This document shows positions 18,155 through 27,615 of a stretch of 64,000 nucleotides of DNA, piece after piece. How positions within the stretch are numbered: position 1 is the stretch's first letter; each line of letters opens with the position of its first letter. The notes below the pieces were generated by a model. That model was not told the origin of the DNA. It did not search any database and saw nothing but the letters and a program-made list of their open reading frames with translations. This DNA comes from Bordetella parapertussis (GTDB lineage: Bacteria > Pseudomonadota > Gammaproteobacteria > Burkholderiales > SG8-41): positions 52,063-116,062 of the forward strand of contig CAMCYP010000006.1 in NCBI GenBank assembly GCA_945885345.1. The letters run 5' to 3'. The translations under genes and the position numbers were made by a program.

Positions 18155-18240
18155 TTACTGAATCACGCCGCAGGCCACGCGCCCGCCGGCATTGTCGGTG
18201 GGGTCTGTTGCCATGTCGTCGGGATTCATGCGCATGCTGT
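18155..18240 (-). pseudogene. sodC: C-terminal relic of Cu/Zn superoxide dismutase
   Basis: Read on the minus strand, this ends with PTDNAGGRVACGVIQ and a TAA stop (18155-18157), preceded by NPDDMATD. This is the conserved SodC C-terminus, where the Cys forms the structural disulfide. Only about 28 codons remain. Upstream the frame runs into the 3' end of the large GGDEF/EAL gene, and no other SodC sequence is visible. It is a remnant, not a gene. Confidence 0.8.
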
Positions 18241-18245
18241 TGCGA

Positions 18246-21200
18246 TCAGGCCGGGCGTTCCCGCTGTTGGGGGTGGTCCTGGCGGAATTTTTTGCTGATT
18301 TCCCGGCTCAGCAATTCTTCGTCGCGGCCTTTAATAAAAAATTTGTGGACTTCACCTTCATTGATGGCGGCTGTTGCAGTGCCGAAATCACCGGCGCCAC
18401 TGAACATGATGCGCATGGCATCGGGATACATCGATTTGACGCGCCGCAGAAACTCGACACCACTCATACCCGGCATGTTTTCATCGGAAATAATGACGCC
18501 CACCCGGTTGGTCGCCAGCAGTTCAAAGGCATCGCGCGTGCTGGTGGTGTCCAGTACCCGGTGTCCATCGCGCTGCAGCAGCAGGCGGGTAAGCAGCAGG
18601 TGGTCACGGTCATCATCGACCAGTAAAACGGCCGGGTAGTCTGTGTTTTTCGTGCTGCGCGCCGGGTGCAGGGTGCTACCCTGTGCGAGCAGTGCGGTGC
18701 AGGCCTCGACGGGCAGCGGCCGTGAAAACAGATAGCCCTGCGCCTCGTCGCATTGATTCTGTCCGAGGAATGCCAATTGTTCCTCGGTTTCCACGCCTTC
18801 GGCAATCACCTTGAGATCAAGACCGTGCGCGAGCGTGATCACGGTTCTGGTAATGGCGGCATCGTCCGGGTCGGTGGTGATGTCGCGGACGAAGGAGCGG
18901 TCGATTTTCAGGGCATCCAGCGGCAATCGTTTCAGGTAACTGAGGCTGGAGTATCCGGTGCCGAAATCATCTGCGGAAAGGCGAACCCCGAGGCTGGCGA
19001 TTTCCGTGAGCACAACGATGGCCTGCTCCGGGTTTTCCATCAGCGAGCTTTCAGTGATTTCGATTTCAATCAGTTCCGCCGGGATGCCGTAATCGGCCAG
19101 TGCGCGTCCCAGTGTTGCGCCAAAACCGGCTTGCCGCAGTTGCCGCGCGGAGAGATTCACCGCCACTGGCACCGGCGTGACGCCGGCTTCGCGCCAGGCA
19201 TGGATCTGGGCGCAAGCCTTGCGGGCAACCCAGTCGCCGACCTGCACGATGAGCCCGGTTTCTTCCAGCAGGGGGATGAACTGGTTCGGTCCCACCAGGC
19301 CGTCATCAGGCGATTGCCAGCGCAGCAGGGCTTCAAGGCCGGTGATTTTTCCGGTGGCGATATCGACCTTGGGCTGGTAATGCAGCACGAACTCTTCTCG
19401 TTCGATGGCATGGCGCAGCTTGGTTTCGAGCCGCAGTTTTTCGGTCGCACGCTGATTCATTTCCGCGGTGTAAAACTGGTAGTTGTTGCGGCCTGCGGAT
19501 TTGGCGCCGTACATCGCCGCATCGGCGTCGCGGATCAGGGTTTCTATGTTGTCGCTGTCCGTGGGATAGAGGGTGATGCCGATGCTGCCTGTCACAAACA
19601 CCTCGTTGCCATCGAGGTCGAAGGGCATCTTCAGCATGTCGATCAGTTTCTGCGCGACGATGGCTGCGTTCTGCGGTGCTGCAAGTTCAGAGAGGATCAC
19701 CGCGAATTCATCGCCACTCAGCCGGCCGACGGTATCGCTGGGACGCAGTGCCTGGGTCAGTCGTGTTGAGACCTGTTTCAGCAGCAGGTCGCCAGCGGCG
19801 TGGCCCAGCGTGTCGTTGACCAGTTTGAAGCGGTCGAGGTCGAGGAACAGCACGCCGACGAACCAGCTGTTCCTGCGTGCCTGGGCGATAGCCTGGCCGA
19901 GACGGTCATGCAGCATGACGCGGTTGGGCAGTCCGGTCACGCTGTCGTAATGGGCCAGATGTGCCAGATGTTCGTTGGCCTGTTTGCGTTCGGTGATGTC
20001 GCGGTTGACGCCCACCAGTCCGTAAATTCTCCCGGCAGAATCCCGCAGCGGGACTTTCGACGTCAGGTGCCAGCGTACCTCGCTGTCCGTATCCCCGATG
20101 GCGCCAAAGTGGGTGCGGCCCTCGCGGTCAATCAACGGCTCACCGGAATTGATGATGGCCTGGTCTTCTTCGTGGATGCGCTGGGCCTGCTGCTGCGGAA
20201 AAATATCGAACACCGTTTTTCCGACGATGTCTTCGTGCTGATCGACGCCGCGTACCTGCAGGTTGGCGGCGTTCTGCAGGATAAAGCGCCCTTCAATATC
20301 CTTTACATAAATACGGTCGGGAATTGCATCGACGACGGTGCGCAGCAATAGCCGTTCCTGCGCCAGCGCGTCCTCTGCGCGCTTGCGCTCGGAGATGTCT
20401 TCGATGGTGCGCAGGAAATAGAGCGGTTGCCCGGCGCTGTCCCGGACCAGGGAGACCGTGCGATTGGCCCACACCATGCCGCCGTCCTTGCGGATGAAGG
20501 GGCGTTCAGAGGAGAAACTTTGCAGCTCGCCCTTCAGCATTGGTTCCAGATACTGCGAGCGATCGGATTTTCGGGAATCCGGCGACAGAAAATCCGAAGT
20601 CTTCATGGACAGCAGTTCTTCCCGGGTGTAGCCGAGGATTTCGCAGGCCTTTGGATTGACATGCAGGATTTTCCGCTCTGCAGTGCTGTGCATGATACCG
20701 ATCGGCGCATTGTCAAAAGTTGCGCGGTAGCTGTCCTCGGCAGTCCGGCGGGCGGTGATGTCCTGCACCACAAAAATATAATGCGGTGTATCGTTGGTTA
20801 CGTCCCGTGCCAGCGAAGTGGTGCGCCTGACCCAGATGAAACTGCCATCCTTGCGCATATAGCGCCTCTCGGATTGCAGGTGATCGATTTTTCCGGCGAC
20901 CAGCTGCTGGCGTAACTCGGTATCCTTGCCCTGATCATCAGGATGGCTGATTTGCCGCAGTTTTATGCCCAGCAACTCTTCCTTGGCGTAACCGGTCATT
21001 TCGCAGAATTTCCTGTTGGTGGAAATTATTCTGCGGTCCAGGTCGGTGCGCACGATGCCGACGGCAGCCTGCTCGAAGGTCTGCTCCAGCAATGCTTCCG
21101 CCTGTTTGCGGGCGGTGATGTCCTGCATCACGGCGATGACATGCGATGGTTTTCCGTCCGCACCGTGTACTGCGGATATCGATACGTCGCACCAGATGAT

Positions 21201-22604
21201 CGTCCCGTCATTGCGCAGGTAACGTTTTTCGGAGTAAACCTGCCGCTTCTCGCCGCGCAGCAATTCCTGGGTCCGCTCCCTGCTGGATTGCCGGTCATCG
21301 GGGTGAGTCACGTCATCGAGCGCATTCTTGCGCAGCATTTCCTCGCGCGTGTAGCCGAGCAATTCGCAAAAACGGTCGTTGACCGACATGTAATCGCCCG
21401 ACGGCAAGATCAGTGCGATGCCGACCGCCGCCTGGTCAAAGGCTGCGCGGAACCGTTCTTCTTCTACTTTGCGCTGCGTGATGTCCTCGATGACGCGGAT
21501 CAGGTACAGCGGTTTTCCGTCCTCGTCACGCGCGGCCGATACGGTGCGGTTGACCCAGAACACCGAACCGTCCTTGCGGATGTAGCGTTTTTCCCCGGAA
21601 AAACTGGTGATGGCGTTGGCCAGCAGCTGTCCGCGCCGTTTGCGGTCGGTATACCGGTCATCGGGGTGCACGACATTCCGTATGTGCATGCCGAGAAGTT
21701 CTTCGCGGCTGTAGCCGAGCATGTCGCAGAACTTCTGATTGACCAGCAGGTAGCGGTCGTCCAGTGATGAATGAATGATGCCGACGTTCGCCTGCTCGAA
21801 TGTGGTACGGAAACGCTCTTCCGCAGATTTTCGCCCGGAAATATCCTGGAACATCGTGACGAAATAGTCGGGTGCGCCATCCGGCTTGCGTACCAGAGCA
21901 ACCGACACGGAGACCCAGACGACCGATTGATCCCTGCGGATGTAGCGCTTTTCCCGCGACGGATCACCGCTGCCGTCGCCTTCGATCAGTTTTTTGCGGA
22001 ACGCACTCGATGTGTCACGATCAGCCGGATGGGTAACGTCGAGGAATGTGCGGGACAGAAGTTCGTCGCGCGGATAACCGAGAATTTCACAAGCCTGCAG
22101 ATTGATTTCGATGAAGCGGCCGTCCAGGCTGGTATGTGTAATGCCGATGGGTGCATGTTCGAAGGTCGTGCGGTGACGCTGTTCGGTTTGGCGCGCCTTT
22201 ACCCGCAGTTGCTGCCGTTCGATGGCACCGGCGACCGCGGTGGCGAGCCGGCCCAACCGGTCTTTCAGCAGGAAATCGTCAGCGCCGAGGCGCATGACTT
22301 CGACGGCCTGTTCTTCGTTGATGCCGCCGGAAATCAGGATAAACGGAATCTCGGCTTTTGATTCGCGCAGGATGGCGAGGGCGCGCAGGCCGCTGAACCG
22401 GGGCAGGTGGTAATCCGAGAGTACGATGTCCGGGCCGGCGGCCAGGGCGCTGCGGAAGGCCGCTTCGGTTTCAACCCGTGTAAAGGCCGGTTCAAAGCCT
22501 GAATGTTGCAACTCTTTCTGAACCAGCTCTGCGTCCAAGGCCTGGTCCTCGACAATCAGCACGCGCAGGCGGATGCGTTCGTTCAGCATGTACGGGCGCT
22601 CCAC
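18246..22604 (-). CDS. REC-PASx6-GGDEF-EAL-REC signalling protein
   Basis: The protein has 1452 residues. A receiver domain (about 12-125, phospho-acceptor D64 in VLSDYHLP) is followed by six PAS/PAC repeats (about 145-885), each with HPxD and GEKRYxRKDG-like motifs. Next come GGDEF (motif SGDEF, with RPSD inhibitory site upstream), EAL (GLEALLRW, ELIEIEITESS, DDFGTGYSSL, KIDRSFV) and a second receiver (about 1325-1440, SDENMPGMSG). It probably makes or degrades cyclic di-GMP in response to phosphorelay and redox or ligand inputs. The first G of GGDEF is S, so cyclase activity is uncertain; the EAL residues look intact. It is a single long gene with no operon partner. Confidence 0.93.
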   Translation of the reverse strand: MERPYMLNERIRLRVLIVEDQALDAELVQKELQHSGFEPAFTRVETEAAFRSALAAGPDIVLSDYHLPRFSGLRALAILRESKAEIPFILISGGINEEQAVEVMRLGADDFLLKDRLGRLATAVAGAIERQQLRVKARQTEQRHRTTFEHAPIGITHTSLDGRFIEINLQACEILGYPRDELLSRTFLDVTHPADRDTSSAFRKKLIEGDGSGDPSREKRYIRRDQSVVWVSVSVALVRKPDGAPDYFVTMFQDISGRKSAEERFRTTFEQANVGIIHSSLDDRYLLVNQKFCDMLGYSREELLGMHIRNVVHPDDRYTDRKRRGQLLANAITSFSGEKRYIRKDGSVFWVNRTVSAARDEDGKPLYLIRVIEDITQRKVEEERFRAAFDQAAVGIALILPSGDYMSVNDRFCELLGYTREEMLRKNALDDVTHPDDRQSSRERTQELLRGEKRQVYSEKRYLRNDGTIIWCDVSISAVHGADGKPSHVIAVMQDITARKQAEALLEQTFEQAAVGIVRTDLDRRIISTNRKFCEMTGYAKEELLGIKLRQISHPDDQGKDTELRQQLVAGKIDHLQSERRYMRKDGSFIWVRRTTSLARDVTNDTPHYIFVVQDITARRTAEDSYRATFDNAPIGIMHSTAERKILHVNPKACEILGYTREELLSMKTSDFLSPDSRKSDRSQYLEPMLKGELQSFSSERPFIRKDGGMVWANRTVSLVRDSAGQPLYFLRTIEDISERKRAEDALAQERLLLRTVVDAIPDRIYVKDIEGRFILQNAANLQVRGVDQHEDIVGKTVFDIFPQQQAQRIHEEDQAIINSGEPLIDREGRTHFGAIGDTDSEVRWHLTSKVPLRDSAGRIYGLVGVNRDITERKQANEHLAHLAHYDSVTGLPNRVMLHDRLGQAIAQARRNSWFVGVLFLDLDRFKLVNDTLGHAAGDLLLKQVSTRLTQALRPSDTVGRLSGDEFAVILSELAAPQNAAIVAQKLIDMLKMPFDLDGNEVFVTGSIGITLYPTDSDNIETLIRDADAAMYGAKSAGRNNYQFYTAEMNQRATEKLRLETKLRHAIEREEFVLHYQPKVDIATGKITGLEALLRWQSPDDGLVGPNQFIPLLEETGLIVQVGDWVARKACAQIHAWREAGVTPVPVAVNLSARQLRQAGFGATLGRALADYGIPAELIEIEITESSLMENPEQAIVVLTEIASLGVRLSADDFGTGYSSLSYLKRLPLDALKIDRSFVRDITTDPDDAAITRTVITLAHGLDLKVIAEGVETEEQLAFLGQNQCDEAQGYLFSRPLPVEACTALLAQGSTLHPARSTKNTDYPAVLLVDDDRDHLLLTRLLLQRDGHRVLDTTSTRDAFELLATNRVGVIISDENMPGMSGVEFLRRVKSMYPDAMRIMFSGAGDFGTATAAINEGEVHKFFIKGRDEELLSREISKKFRQDHPQQRERPA

Positions 22605-22962
22605 CGTGCCGGCATGAGATATATAGCGCGGTCAGCCATCGCAACCGCGGCCCATGCAGATACCGCCGGCAGCCGGAATGGCGGGGTGTAATGCATGGGC
22701 AGATCACTTATCGACACGGCCCGTCTCCAGATTCCCGCGCAGATGCGGGGGCAGTGCCGATAGGGTAAGGTAAAACTGCGCTATTGTGGTGCATTCCGGG
22801 ATTTGCAGGCTGCGGAATGGGGCGGGAACGCTCCTCGCGGGAAATATGTCCGCTGGTTTTTATATTCGCGCCGGGCCATGTCGCCGGAGCAGCACTTCGT
22901 ATGCAAAGAGCATGACGCCTGTCTTCAGCCCGTGACTGGCATTGTTCCTGCCGGACATAGGG
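22605..22962. other. Non-coding spacer upstream of the large signalling gene
   Basis: These 358 bases separate the start of the signalling gene from the stop of the CusF-like gene; both lie on the minus strand. No convincing gene, RNA or repeat is seen. Short frames here lack ribosome-binding sites and family features. It must contain the promoter for the signalling gene, but no clear -35/-10 pair stands out. Confidence 0.6.
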
Positions 22963-23352
22963 CTATGGTGGTGGAGAGGCTGTCGTGGGCGGCACGCCAT
23001 TAATATTTTTTTTCCGGATGTGGGTGACGACATAGACGCCGCCGGTTTTTTCGGCCGTGAACATGACTTGGTCTCCGGCTTTTACCTGCTCCAGCATTGC
23101 CGGATCACTGACCTGGAACACCATGGCCATCGCCGGCATGCCGAGATTCAGAATCGGCCCGTGTCGCAGCGTGATTTTTTTCGTCTCCCGGTCAACCTTG
23201 CGCACTTCGCCCTCAGTCATCGCGACGGCGTCTGCGGTGCTGGAGACCGGTTGGAGATTGCTGGCGACGGCCTGGCCGCCGGCGAAGGTAAACACTGCAA
23301 CTGCAGCGACGGCCAGTGTCGGCATGAGCATGAATGAGTGGCGGTTGGTCAT
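22963..23352 (-). CDS. CusF-like periplasmic copper-binding protein
   Basis: The 129-residue exported protein starts MTNRHSFMLMPTLAVAAVAV with a signal peptide cleaved near ASN. The mature part contains a CusF-type OB fold: GEVRKVDRETKKITLRHGPI, then LGMPAMAMVFQV, whose His and Met residues correspond to the CusF Cu(I)/Ag(I) ligands. It lies at the end of the copper cluster, 1 bp after the cupredoxin stop. An upstream in-frame extension overlaps that gene and is not used. Confidence 0.9.
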   Translation of the reverse strand: MTNRHSFMLMPTLAVAAVAVFTFAGGQAVASNLQPVSSTADAVAMTEGEVRKVDRETKKITLRHGPILNLGMPAMAMVFQVSDPAMLEQVKAGDQVMFTAEKTGGVYVVTHIRKKNINGVPPTTASPPP

Positions 23353-23353
23353 G

Positions 23354-23851
23354 TCATTTACCCGCAGTGACGCTGATATTGCCGACCATGCCGGCTTCGA
23401 AATGCCCCGGCAGCAGGCAGCCGAAATTGAATTCACCGGGTCGGGTGAACTGCCAGACGATGGTTTGCGTTTTGCCGGGCGCGACATGAGCCATGTACGG
23501 TTCGTCGTGTTCCATGCCGGGATGCTGTTTCATCAGCTCGGAGTGCTTTTTTAATTCCGCCATCGTGCCGAGCACGAATTCGTGCTGGGCCTTGCCGGAA
23601 TTCCTGATGATGAATTTCACCGTATCGCCCTGTTTCACGGTCAGTGCGGCCGGTGTGAAACGCATGCGGTCGCTCATGTCGACGGCGATGGTGCGCACGG
23701 CCTTTTTCGGGTCGCCTTCGCGGCCGAAAGCTTTTTCCTCGGCGGAGAGGGTTTTTTTGGCGCTAGCCGGGTGTGTGGCCTCGCCATGTGCCCAGACTGC
23801 GGGGGCTGTGGCAAAGATCAGGATCGCTGCGAAAGTCGGGAGGCGAGTCAT
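23354..23851 (-). CDS. Exported cupredoxin
   Basis: The 165-residue protein has a signal peptide ending at VWAHG. A plastocyanin/azurin-like domain shows the type 1 copper ligands: His in QHEFVLG, then Cys, His and Met in GCLLPGHFEAGM near the C-terminus. An insertion (MKQHPGMEHDEPYMAH) is rich in His and Met. It could shuttle electrons or copper with the multicopper oxidase encoded 27 bp upstream in the same operon. Confidence 0.92.
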   Translation of the reverse strand: MTRLPTFAAILIFATAPAVWAHGEATHPASAKKTLSAEEKAFGREGDPKKAVRTIAVDMSDRMRFTPAALTVKQGDTVKFIIRNSGKAQHEFVLGTMAELKKHSELMKQHPGMEHDEPYMAHVAPGKTQTIVWQFTRPGEFNFGCLLPGHFEAGMVGNISVTAGK

Positions 23852-23878
23852 TCATATCTCCTTGATTTTAATAATTAA

Positions 23879-25270
23879 TTAATGATCTGGGTGAGCGCCG
23901 GCTGGTTTGCGCACCTGGACTTCAAGTTCGGGCGGCGCTGACTTGGCTGTAGCTGGCGCTGCAGATTTCGGGCGTTCCGTAGCGGGGGCGGGGCCAGTCC
24001 ATTCCCGGGCGACGCTGCCCGGCGGATGCTGGTACCAACCCGGGTCCTTGTAATCGTTGCGCGCCAGACCCTCGCGCACCTTGACCACGCTGAACATGCC
24101 GCCCATTTCGATGGCGCCGAAGGGGCCGGTGCCGGTCATCATTGGCAGCGTGTTGTCCGGTATCGGCATCTGCATCTCGCCCATGTCGGCCATGCCGCGC
24201 TCGCCCATCACCATATAGTCGGGTACCAGGTTGGTGATTTTCTGCGCCACGTCGCGGTGATCGACGCCGATCATCGTCGGCACGTTGTGGCCCATGGCGT
24301 TCATGGTGTGATGTGATTTGTGGCAGTGGATGGCCCAATCGCCGGGTACGTCGGCGACGAACTCGAAGGCACGCATCTGTCCCACCGCCACATCCACGGT
24401 GACTTCCGGCCAGCGCGCGCTTTTCGGTACCCAGCCGCCATCGGTGCAGGTCACTTCGAAATCGTAGCCGTGCATGTGGATCGGATGGTTGGTCATGGTC
24501 AGGTTGCCGAAGCGTACGCGTACGCGGTCGCCTTTGCGTACAACAAACGGATCTATGCCGGGAAAGACGCGGCTGTTCCAGGACCACAGGTTGAATTCGG
24601 TCATGGTGGCGATTTTCGGCGTGTAGGCGCCGGGGGCAATGTCATAAGAATTGATCAGAAACACAAAGTCGCGATCGACTTTCATGAAACTCGGGTTTTT
24701 GGGATGCACCACGAAAAACCCCATCATGCCCATTGCCATTTGCACCATTTCGTCGGCATGCGGGTGATACATGAAAGTGCCCGACTTTTTCATTTCGAAT
24801 TCATAGACGAAGGTCTTGCCGACCGGAATCTGCGGCTGCGTCAGGCCGCCGACACCGTCCATGCCGTTGGGCAGCAGGATGCCGTGCCAGTGAACGGTGG
24901 TGTGCTCGGGCAATTTGTTGGTGACGAAAATGCGTACCTTGTCGCCTTCGACACATTCGATGGTCGGGCCCGGCGATTGCCCGTTGTAGCCCCAGAGGTG
25001 GGCGGTCATACCCGGCGCCATCTGCCGCCGTACCGGTTCGGCGACGAGGTGGAATTCCTTCCAGCCCTTGTTCATGCGCCAGGGCAGCGTCCAGCCGTTC
25101 AGCGTCGCCACCGGTTGATAAGGCCGGCCATTGGGCGGCAGCAGCGGCTGCTGCATCTCGGCGTTGGTCTGCATCGGCGCCTCGGGTACCGCGCCCTGCG
25201 CGGCACGGCTGACGGTTGCGGCACCGAGCAGGGCGCCGCCGGCGCGGAGAAAATTTCGACGTGTGGTCAT
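23879..25270 (-). CDS. Multicopper oxidase (CopA/laccase-like), Tat-exported
   Basis: The 463-residue protein starts MTTRRNFLRAGGALLGAATV, a twin-arginine signal. The copper ligand blocks are intact: HWHG, YHPHADE, HPIHMHG and HCHKSHHTMNAMG. The family oxidises Cu(I) or organic substrates with oxygen in the periplasm. Its C-terminus carries a Met-rich stretch (MADMGEMQMPIPDNTLPMM) and a Pro/Ala-rich tail. It sits between cupredoxin and TolC-like genes, supporting a role in copper tolerance. Confidence 0.93.
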   Translation of the reverse strand: MTTRRNFLRAGGALLGAATVSRAAQGAVPEAPMQTNAEMQQPLLPPNGRPYQPVATLNGWTLPWRMNKGWKEFHLVAEPVRRQMAPGMTAHLWGYNGQSPGPTIECVEGDKVRIFVTNKLPEHTTVHWHGILLPNGMDGVGGLTQPQIPVGKTFVYEFEMKKSGTFMYHPHADEMVQMAMGMMGFFVVHPKNPSFMKVDRDFVFLINSYDIAPGAYTPKIATMTEFNLWSWNSRVFPGIDPFVVRKGDRVRVRFGNLTMTNHPIHMHGYDFEVTCTDGGWVPKSARWPEVTVDVAVGQMRAFEFVADVPGDWAIHCHKSHHTMNAMGHNVPTMIGVDHRDVAQKITNLVPDYMVMGERGMADMGEMQMPIPDNTLPMMTGTGPFGAIEMGGMFSVVKVREGLARNDYKDPGWYQHPPGSVAREWTGPAPATERPKSAAPATAKSAPPELEVQVRKPAGAHPDH

Positions 25271-25286
25271 TGGAGTTCCAGAATGA

Positions 25287-26720
25287 TTAATGAGCGGGAG
25301 TGTTGTCGGAGGTCGCCTGCAGGCTTGCGCGACCGAGGCTCAAGGCGCCCGGCGATTTGCCGTTCAGTGCGAGATTGAGGCTGGTTTCGCTGAGCCAGTA
25401 ATCGCGCAGGGTTTCGATATAGGCATTGACACTGCCGATCTGCCGCCGCGCATCGCTCAGCAGTTCGAACACGCTGATCAGCATGCCGTTGTAGCGCAGC
25501 AGGTTTTCTTCCGAGATGCGTTTCTGCAGCGGTACTATTTCGTCGCGGTAATGTTTCGCCAGGTCGTACGCGGTGCGGTAGGCGGCGTAAGCTTCACGCA
25601 CTTCGGAACGGGCCCGGACCGCCGTATCCGCCGCGCGATTCACCGCCTGCATATAGGTGTATTCGGCGCGCGCGACGCGGGCGCTGCCCCAGTCGAAGAT
25701 CGGCAGCCGCAATTCGATTTCATAGCCGGTCTGGCGCGGCTGGCCGGTTTCGCTGTTGCGCCGGTAGCCGACTTCCAATACGTTGAGGTATCCGGTCGCC
25801 TTGGTCAGGCCCATCGTGGCCGCGATGTTTTCTGCTTCCTGCATGGCGCTTTGCACATCGAGGCGCTGCCGGAGGGCGATGGATTCCAGATCGGTAATCT
25901 CTTTCGGGGCCTTGGGCAGATCCGGCAGGCGCTCGGGCAATTTGAATTGAATATCCTCGCCCCAGAGGCCCAGCAATCGCGTGAGCCGCTCACGCTCAGC
26001 CAGCGCCTGCTGTCTGACGCGGGCCAGCTGGGCCGTGGCTTCCGCATAAAACGCCTGCTCGCGCGCCTGATCCAGCTTGCTGAAATTGCCGACGGCCGCC
26101 ATGCGGCGCGCCAGTTCGGCACTGGTTTCCGCAGCCATCCGCACCTGCTCCATGTATTTCACTGCTTCCTGTGCGGCGACAGCAGAATGCCAGGCGCGAC
26201 GCGTATCGGCCGCGGTCTGCAATGTTTCTGCGGCGACGCGCCCCTGGGTCAGGGCAAATCGGCGCTTCTCGATGTCGGTGCGCACCGGCATCGTGATCAG
26301 GCCGAGGATGTTGAAGAGGAAGGTGCGGTCAATGGAAATATCGTCGCCGCGCTGCAGGCGTTCGAAAGTGAAGCCGGGATTGACCAGTCGTCCGGTCTGC
26401 ACCACATCCGCTTCGGCGATGCCGAGTTCGGCATAGGTGGCCTGCAATCCGCGGTTGTTGAGCAGCGCGATCTGCACTGCGGTGTCGGGCGTCAGCGATG
26501 CCGCCAGCAGTTTTTTGACCGCAGCGCGGGCGTTTTCCGCGTCCTGTCCGGTCTTGATCCACTGCACGTCCTGTTCGAGGCCGCGCGCTTTGGTCGTGCT
26601 TTGCACGGCTTCCAAACCGTTGTCTTTGGAGAACGTTGCGCAGCCGCCCAGAACCGTGAGCGCCAGCATTGCTGCGATGGCTCGCCTTGGATGCCTGGCT
26701 GATGGATTTAATGGATTCAT
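25287..26720 (-). CDS. TolC-family outer membrane factor (lipoprotein)
   Basis: The 477-residue protein starts with a signal peptide and lipobox (LTVLGGC, Cys near 27), followed by long helical repeats typical of TolC/CusC factors (NNRGLQATYAELGIAEADVV at about 90; a matching second repeat in the C-terminal half). It would form an outer membrane export channel. No RND pump or adaptor is encoded beside it in this operon, so it either pairs with the multicopper oxidase system or uses the pump at 28.7-33.1 kb. Confidence 0.9.
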   Translation of the reverse strand: MNPLNPSARHPRRAIAAMLALTVLGGCATFSKDNGLEAVQSTTKARGLEQDVQWIKTGQDAENARAAVKKLLAASLTPDTAVQIALLNNRGLQATYAELGIAEADVVQTGRLVNPGFTFERLQRGDDISIDRTFLFNILGLITMPVRTDIEKRRFALTQGRVAAETLQTAADTRRAWHSAVAAQEAVKYMEQVRMAAETSAELARRMAAVGNFSKLDQAREQAFYAEATAQLARVRQQALAERERLTRLLGLWGEDIQFKLPERLPDLPKAPKEITDLESIALRQRLDVQSAMQEAENIAATMGLTKATGYLNVLEVGYRRNSETGQPRQTGYEIELRLPIFDWGSARVARAEYTYMQAVNRAADTAVRARSEVREAYAAYRTAYDLAKHYRDEIVPLQKRISEENLLRYNGMLISVFELLSDARRQIGSVNAYIETLRDYWLSETSLNLALNGKSPGALSLGRASLQATSDNTPAH

Positions 26721-27073
26721 TGCTTCATTCCTTGATGGTGCGGGCCATGGGCGGGTGGCGGCGTTTGTGGTTTTGCCGCTGCAGGCGCGAGGGTGTTGGT
26801 CGCGGTTTTTCCGGCACCATGTCCGGCATGTCCGGCTCCGCCAAAGACGCCGGCCTGACCGCCGACGCGGCCGACCTCATCATTGACTTCGCGCCAGGGC
26901 GCGAGTTTTTCGTCGCGAAAAGGCTGATAGCCGGCGAACGCGGACTGATAGCCCGGCGCCGAAACTTCAGTACGCGGATCGGCCGGTTTGGTTTGTACCG
27001 GAGTTTGCGCAATGGCCGGCTGCAACCACAAGGCTGCGCAGGCGCAAGACAAAACAATTTGTTTTGAATGCAT
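26717..27073 (-). CDS. Small exported protein of the copper cluster
   Basis: The 118-residue protein has a signal peptide (MHSKQIVLSCACAALWLQPA, cleaved after IAQ) and a conserved core SAFAGYQPFRDEKLAPWREV, then VGRVGG. Its tail is rich in Ala, Pro and His (HGPHHQGMKQ). Proteins with this core recur in copper and silver efflux loci of betaproteobacteria, but no function is assigned. Its stop overlaps the TolC-like start by 4 bp, so the two are translationally coupled. Confidence 0.78.
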   Translation of the reverse strand: MHSKQIVLSCACAALWLQPAIAQTPVQTKPADPRTEVSAPGYQSAFAGYQPFRDEKLAPWREVNDEVGRVGGQAGVFGGAGHAGHGAGKTATNTLAPAAAKPQTPPPAHGPHHQGMKQ

Positions 27074-27162
27074 GATGATTCCCGATGATGTAACGGACGA
27101 GCGAACGTCCGACGAGGCATGACCGCACAATGCGCGGTGATGCCGCTATCAAGCGATGGGAA

Positions 27163-27543
27163 TCAGGCCCGGGGCGGGCGCTGGGGCAGTTCGGGGATGA
27201 AGAGCGTGGCGAGCAACAGCACGCGCGGTGTCACGGCACCCGGAGGCGCCGGCATGCCGGGGATTGCCGCCGAAGGTACGCCTGAAAATACATGATGGCA
27301 GCAGGAGTGGCCGCCGGCCTGATCTTCAGCCTGTCCGTCGTCATGGTTTTGATGGCCAGCCGGTGCCGGATGGTTGTGGCCGGTCGTTTCAGTCATAGCG
27401 TGATGGTCAGCATGACCTTCGTACGCCTGCTGCATGGCGGCAGCGTGATCATCACCGCACAGCGCCAGCGGCGCATAGGCAGCAATGCCTTGCAAAGGCA
27501 GGGCCAGCATCAGCAGCCAGGCAATCAGTCGCGCGAATTTCAT
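27163..27543 (-). CDS. CopL-like histidine-rich metal-binding protein
   Basis: The 126-residue protein has a hydrophobic N-terminus and a dense His/Cys region (HADHHAMTETTGHNHPAPAG and GGHSCCHHVF), then a hydrophobic C-terminal stretch. This matches CopL/DUF2946-like proteins, which modulate copper-inducible expression and bind metal. It heads the copper genes; the repressor gene 27616-27891 ends only 72 bp upstream, so it may be cotranscribed with it. Confidence 0.75.
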   Translation of the reverse strand: MKFARLIAWLLMLALPLQGIAAYAPLALCGDDHAAAMQQAYEGHADHHAMTETTGHNHPAPAGHQNHDDGQAEDQAGGHSCCHHVFSGVPSAAIPGMPAPPGAVTPRVLLLATLFIPELPQRPPRA

Positions 27544-27615
27544 GGGATGGAAGTTTAGGGGGATTTCCGGGTGCCGACAATATCTTCATAAGGCCGCTGA
27601 CTGGGCCATTGGTTC

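Noticed and set aside
18753..19769. 338-residue open frame on the plus strand
   Set aside because: Opposite the GGDEF/EAL part of the signalling gene, whose catalytic motifs are clear.
22803..23003. Short frame in the 22605-22962 spacer
   Set aside because: No ribosome-binding site, no family similarity, and it runs into the CusF-like gene.
25290..26702. 470-residue open frame on the plus strand
   Set aside because: Mirror of the TolC-like gene; that gene has a lipobox and family repeats, while this frame has none.
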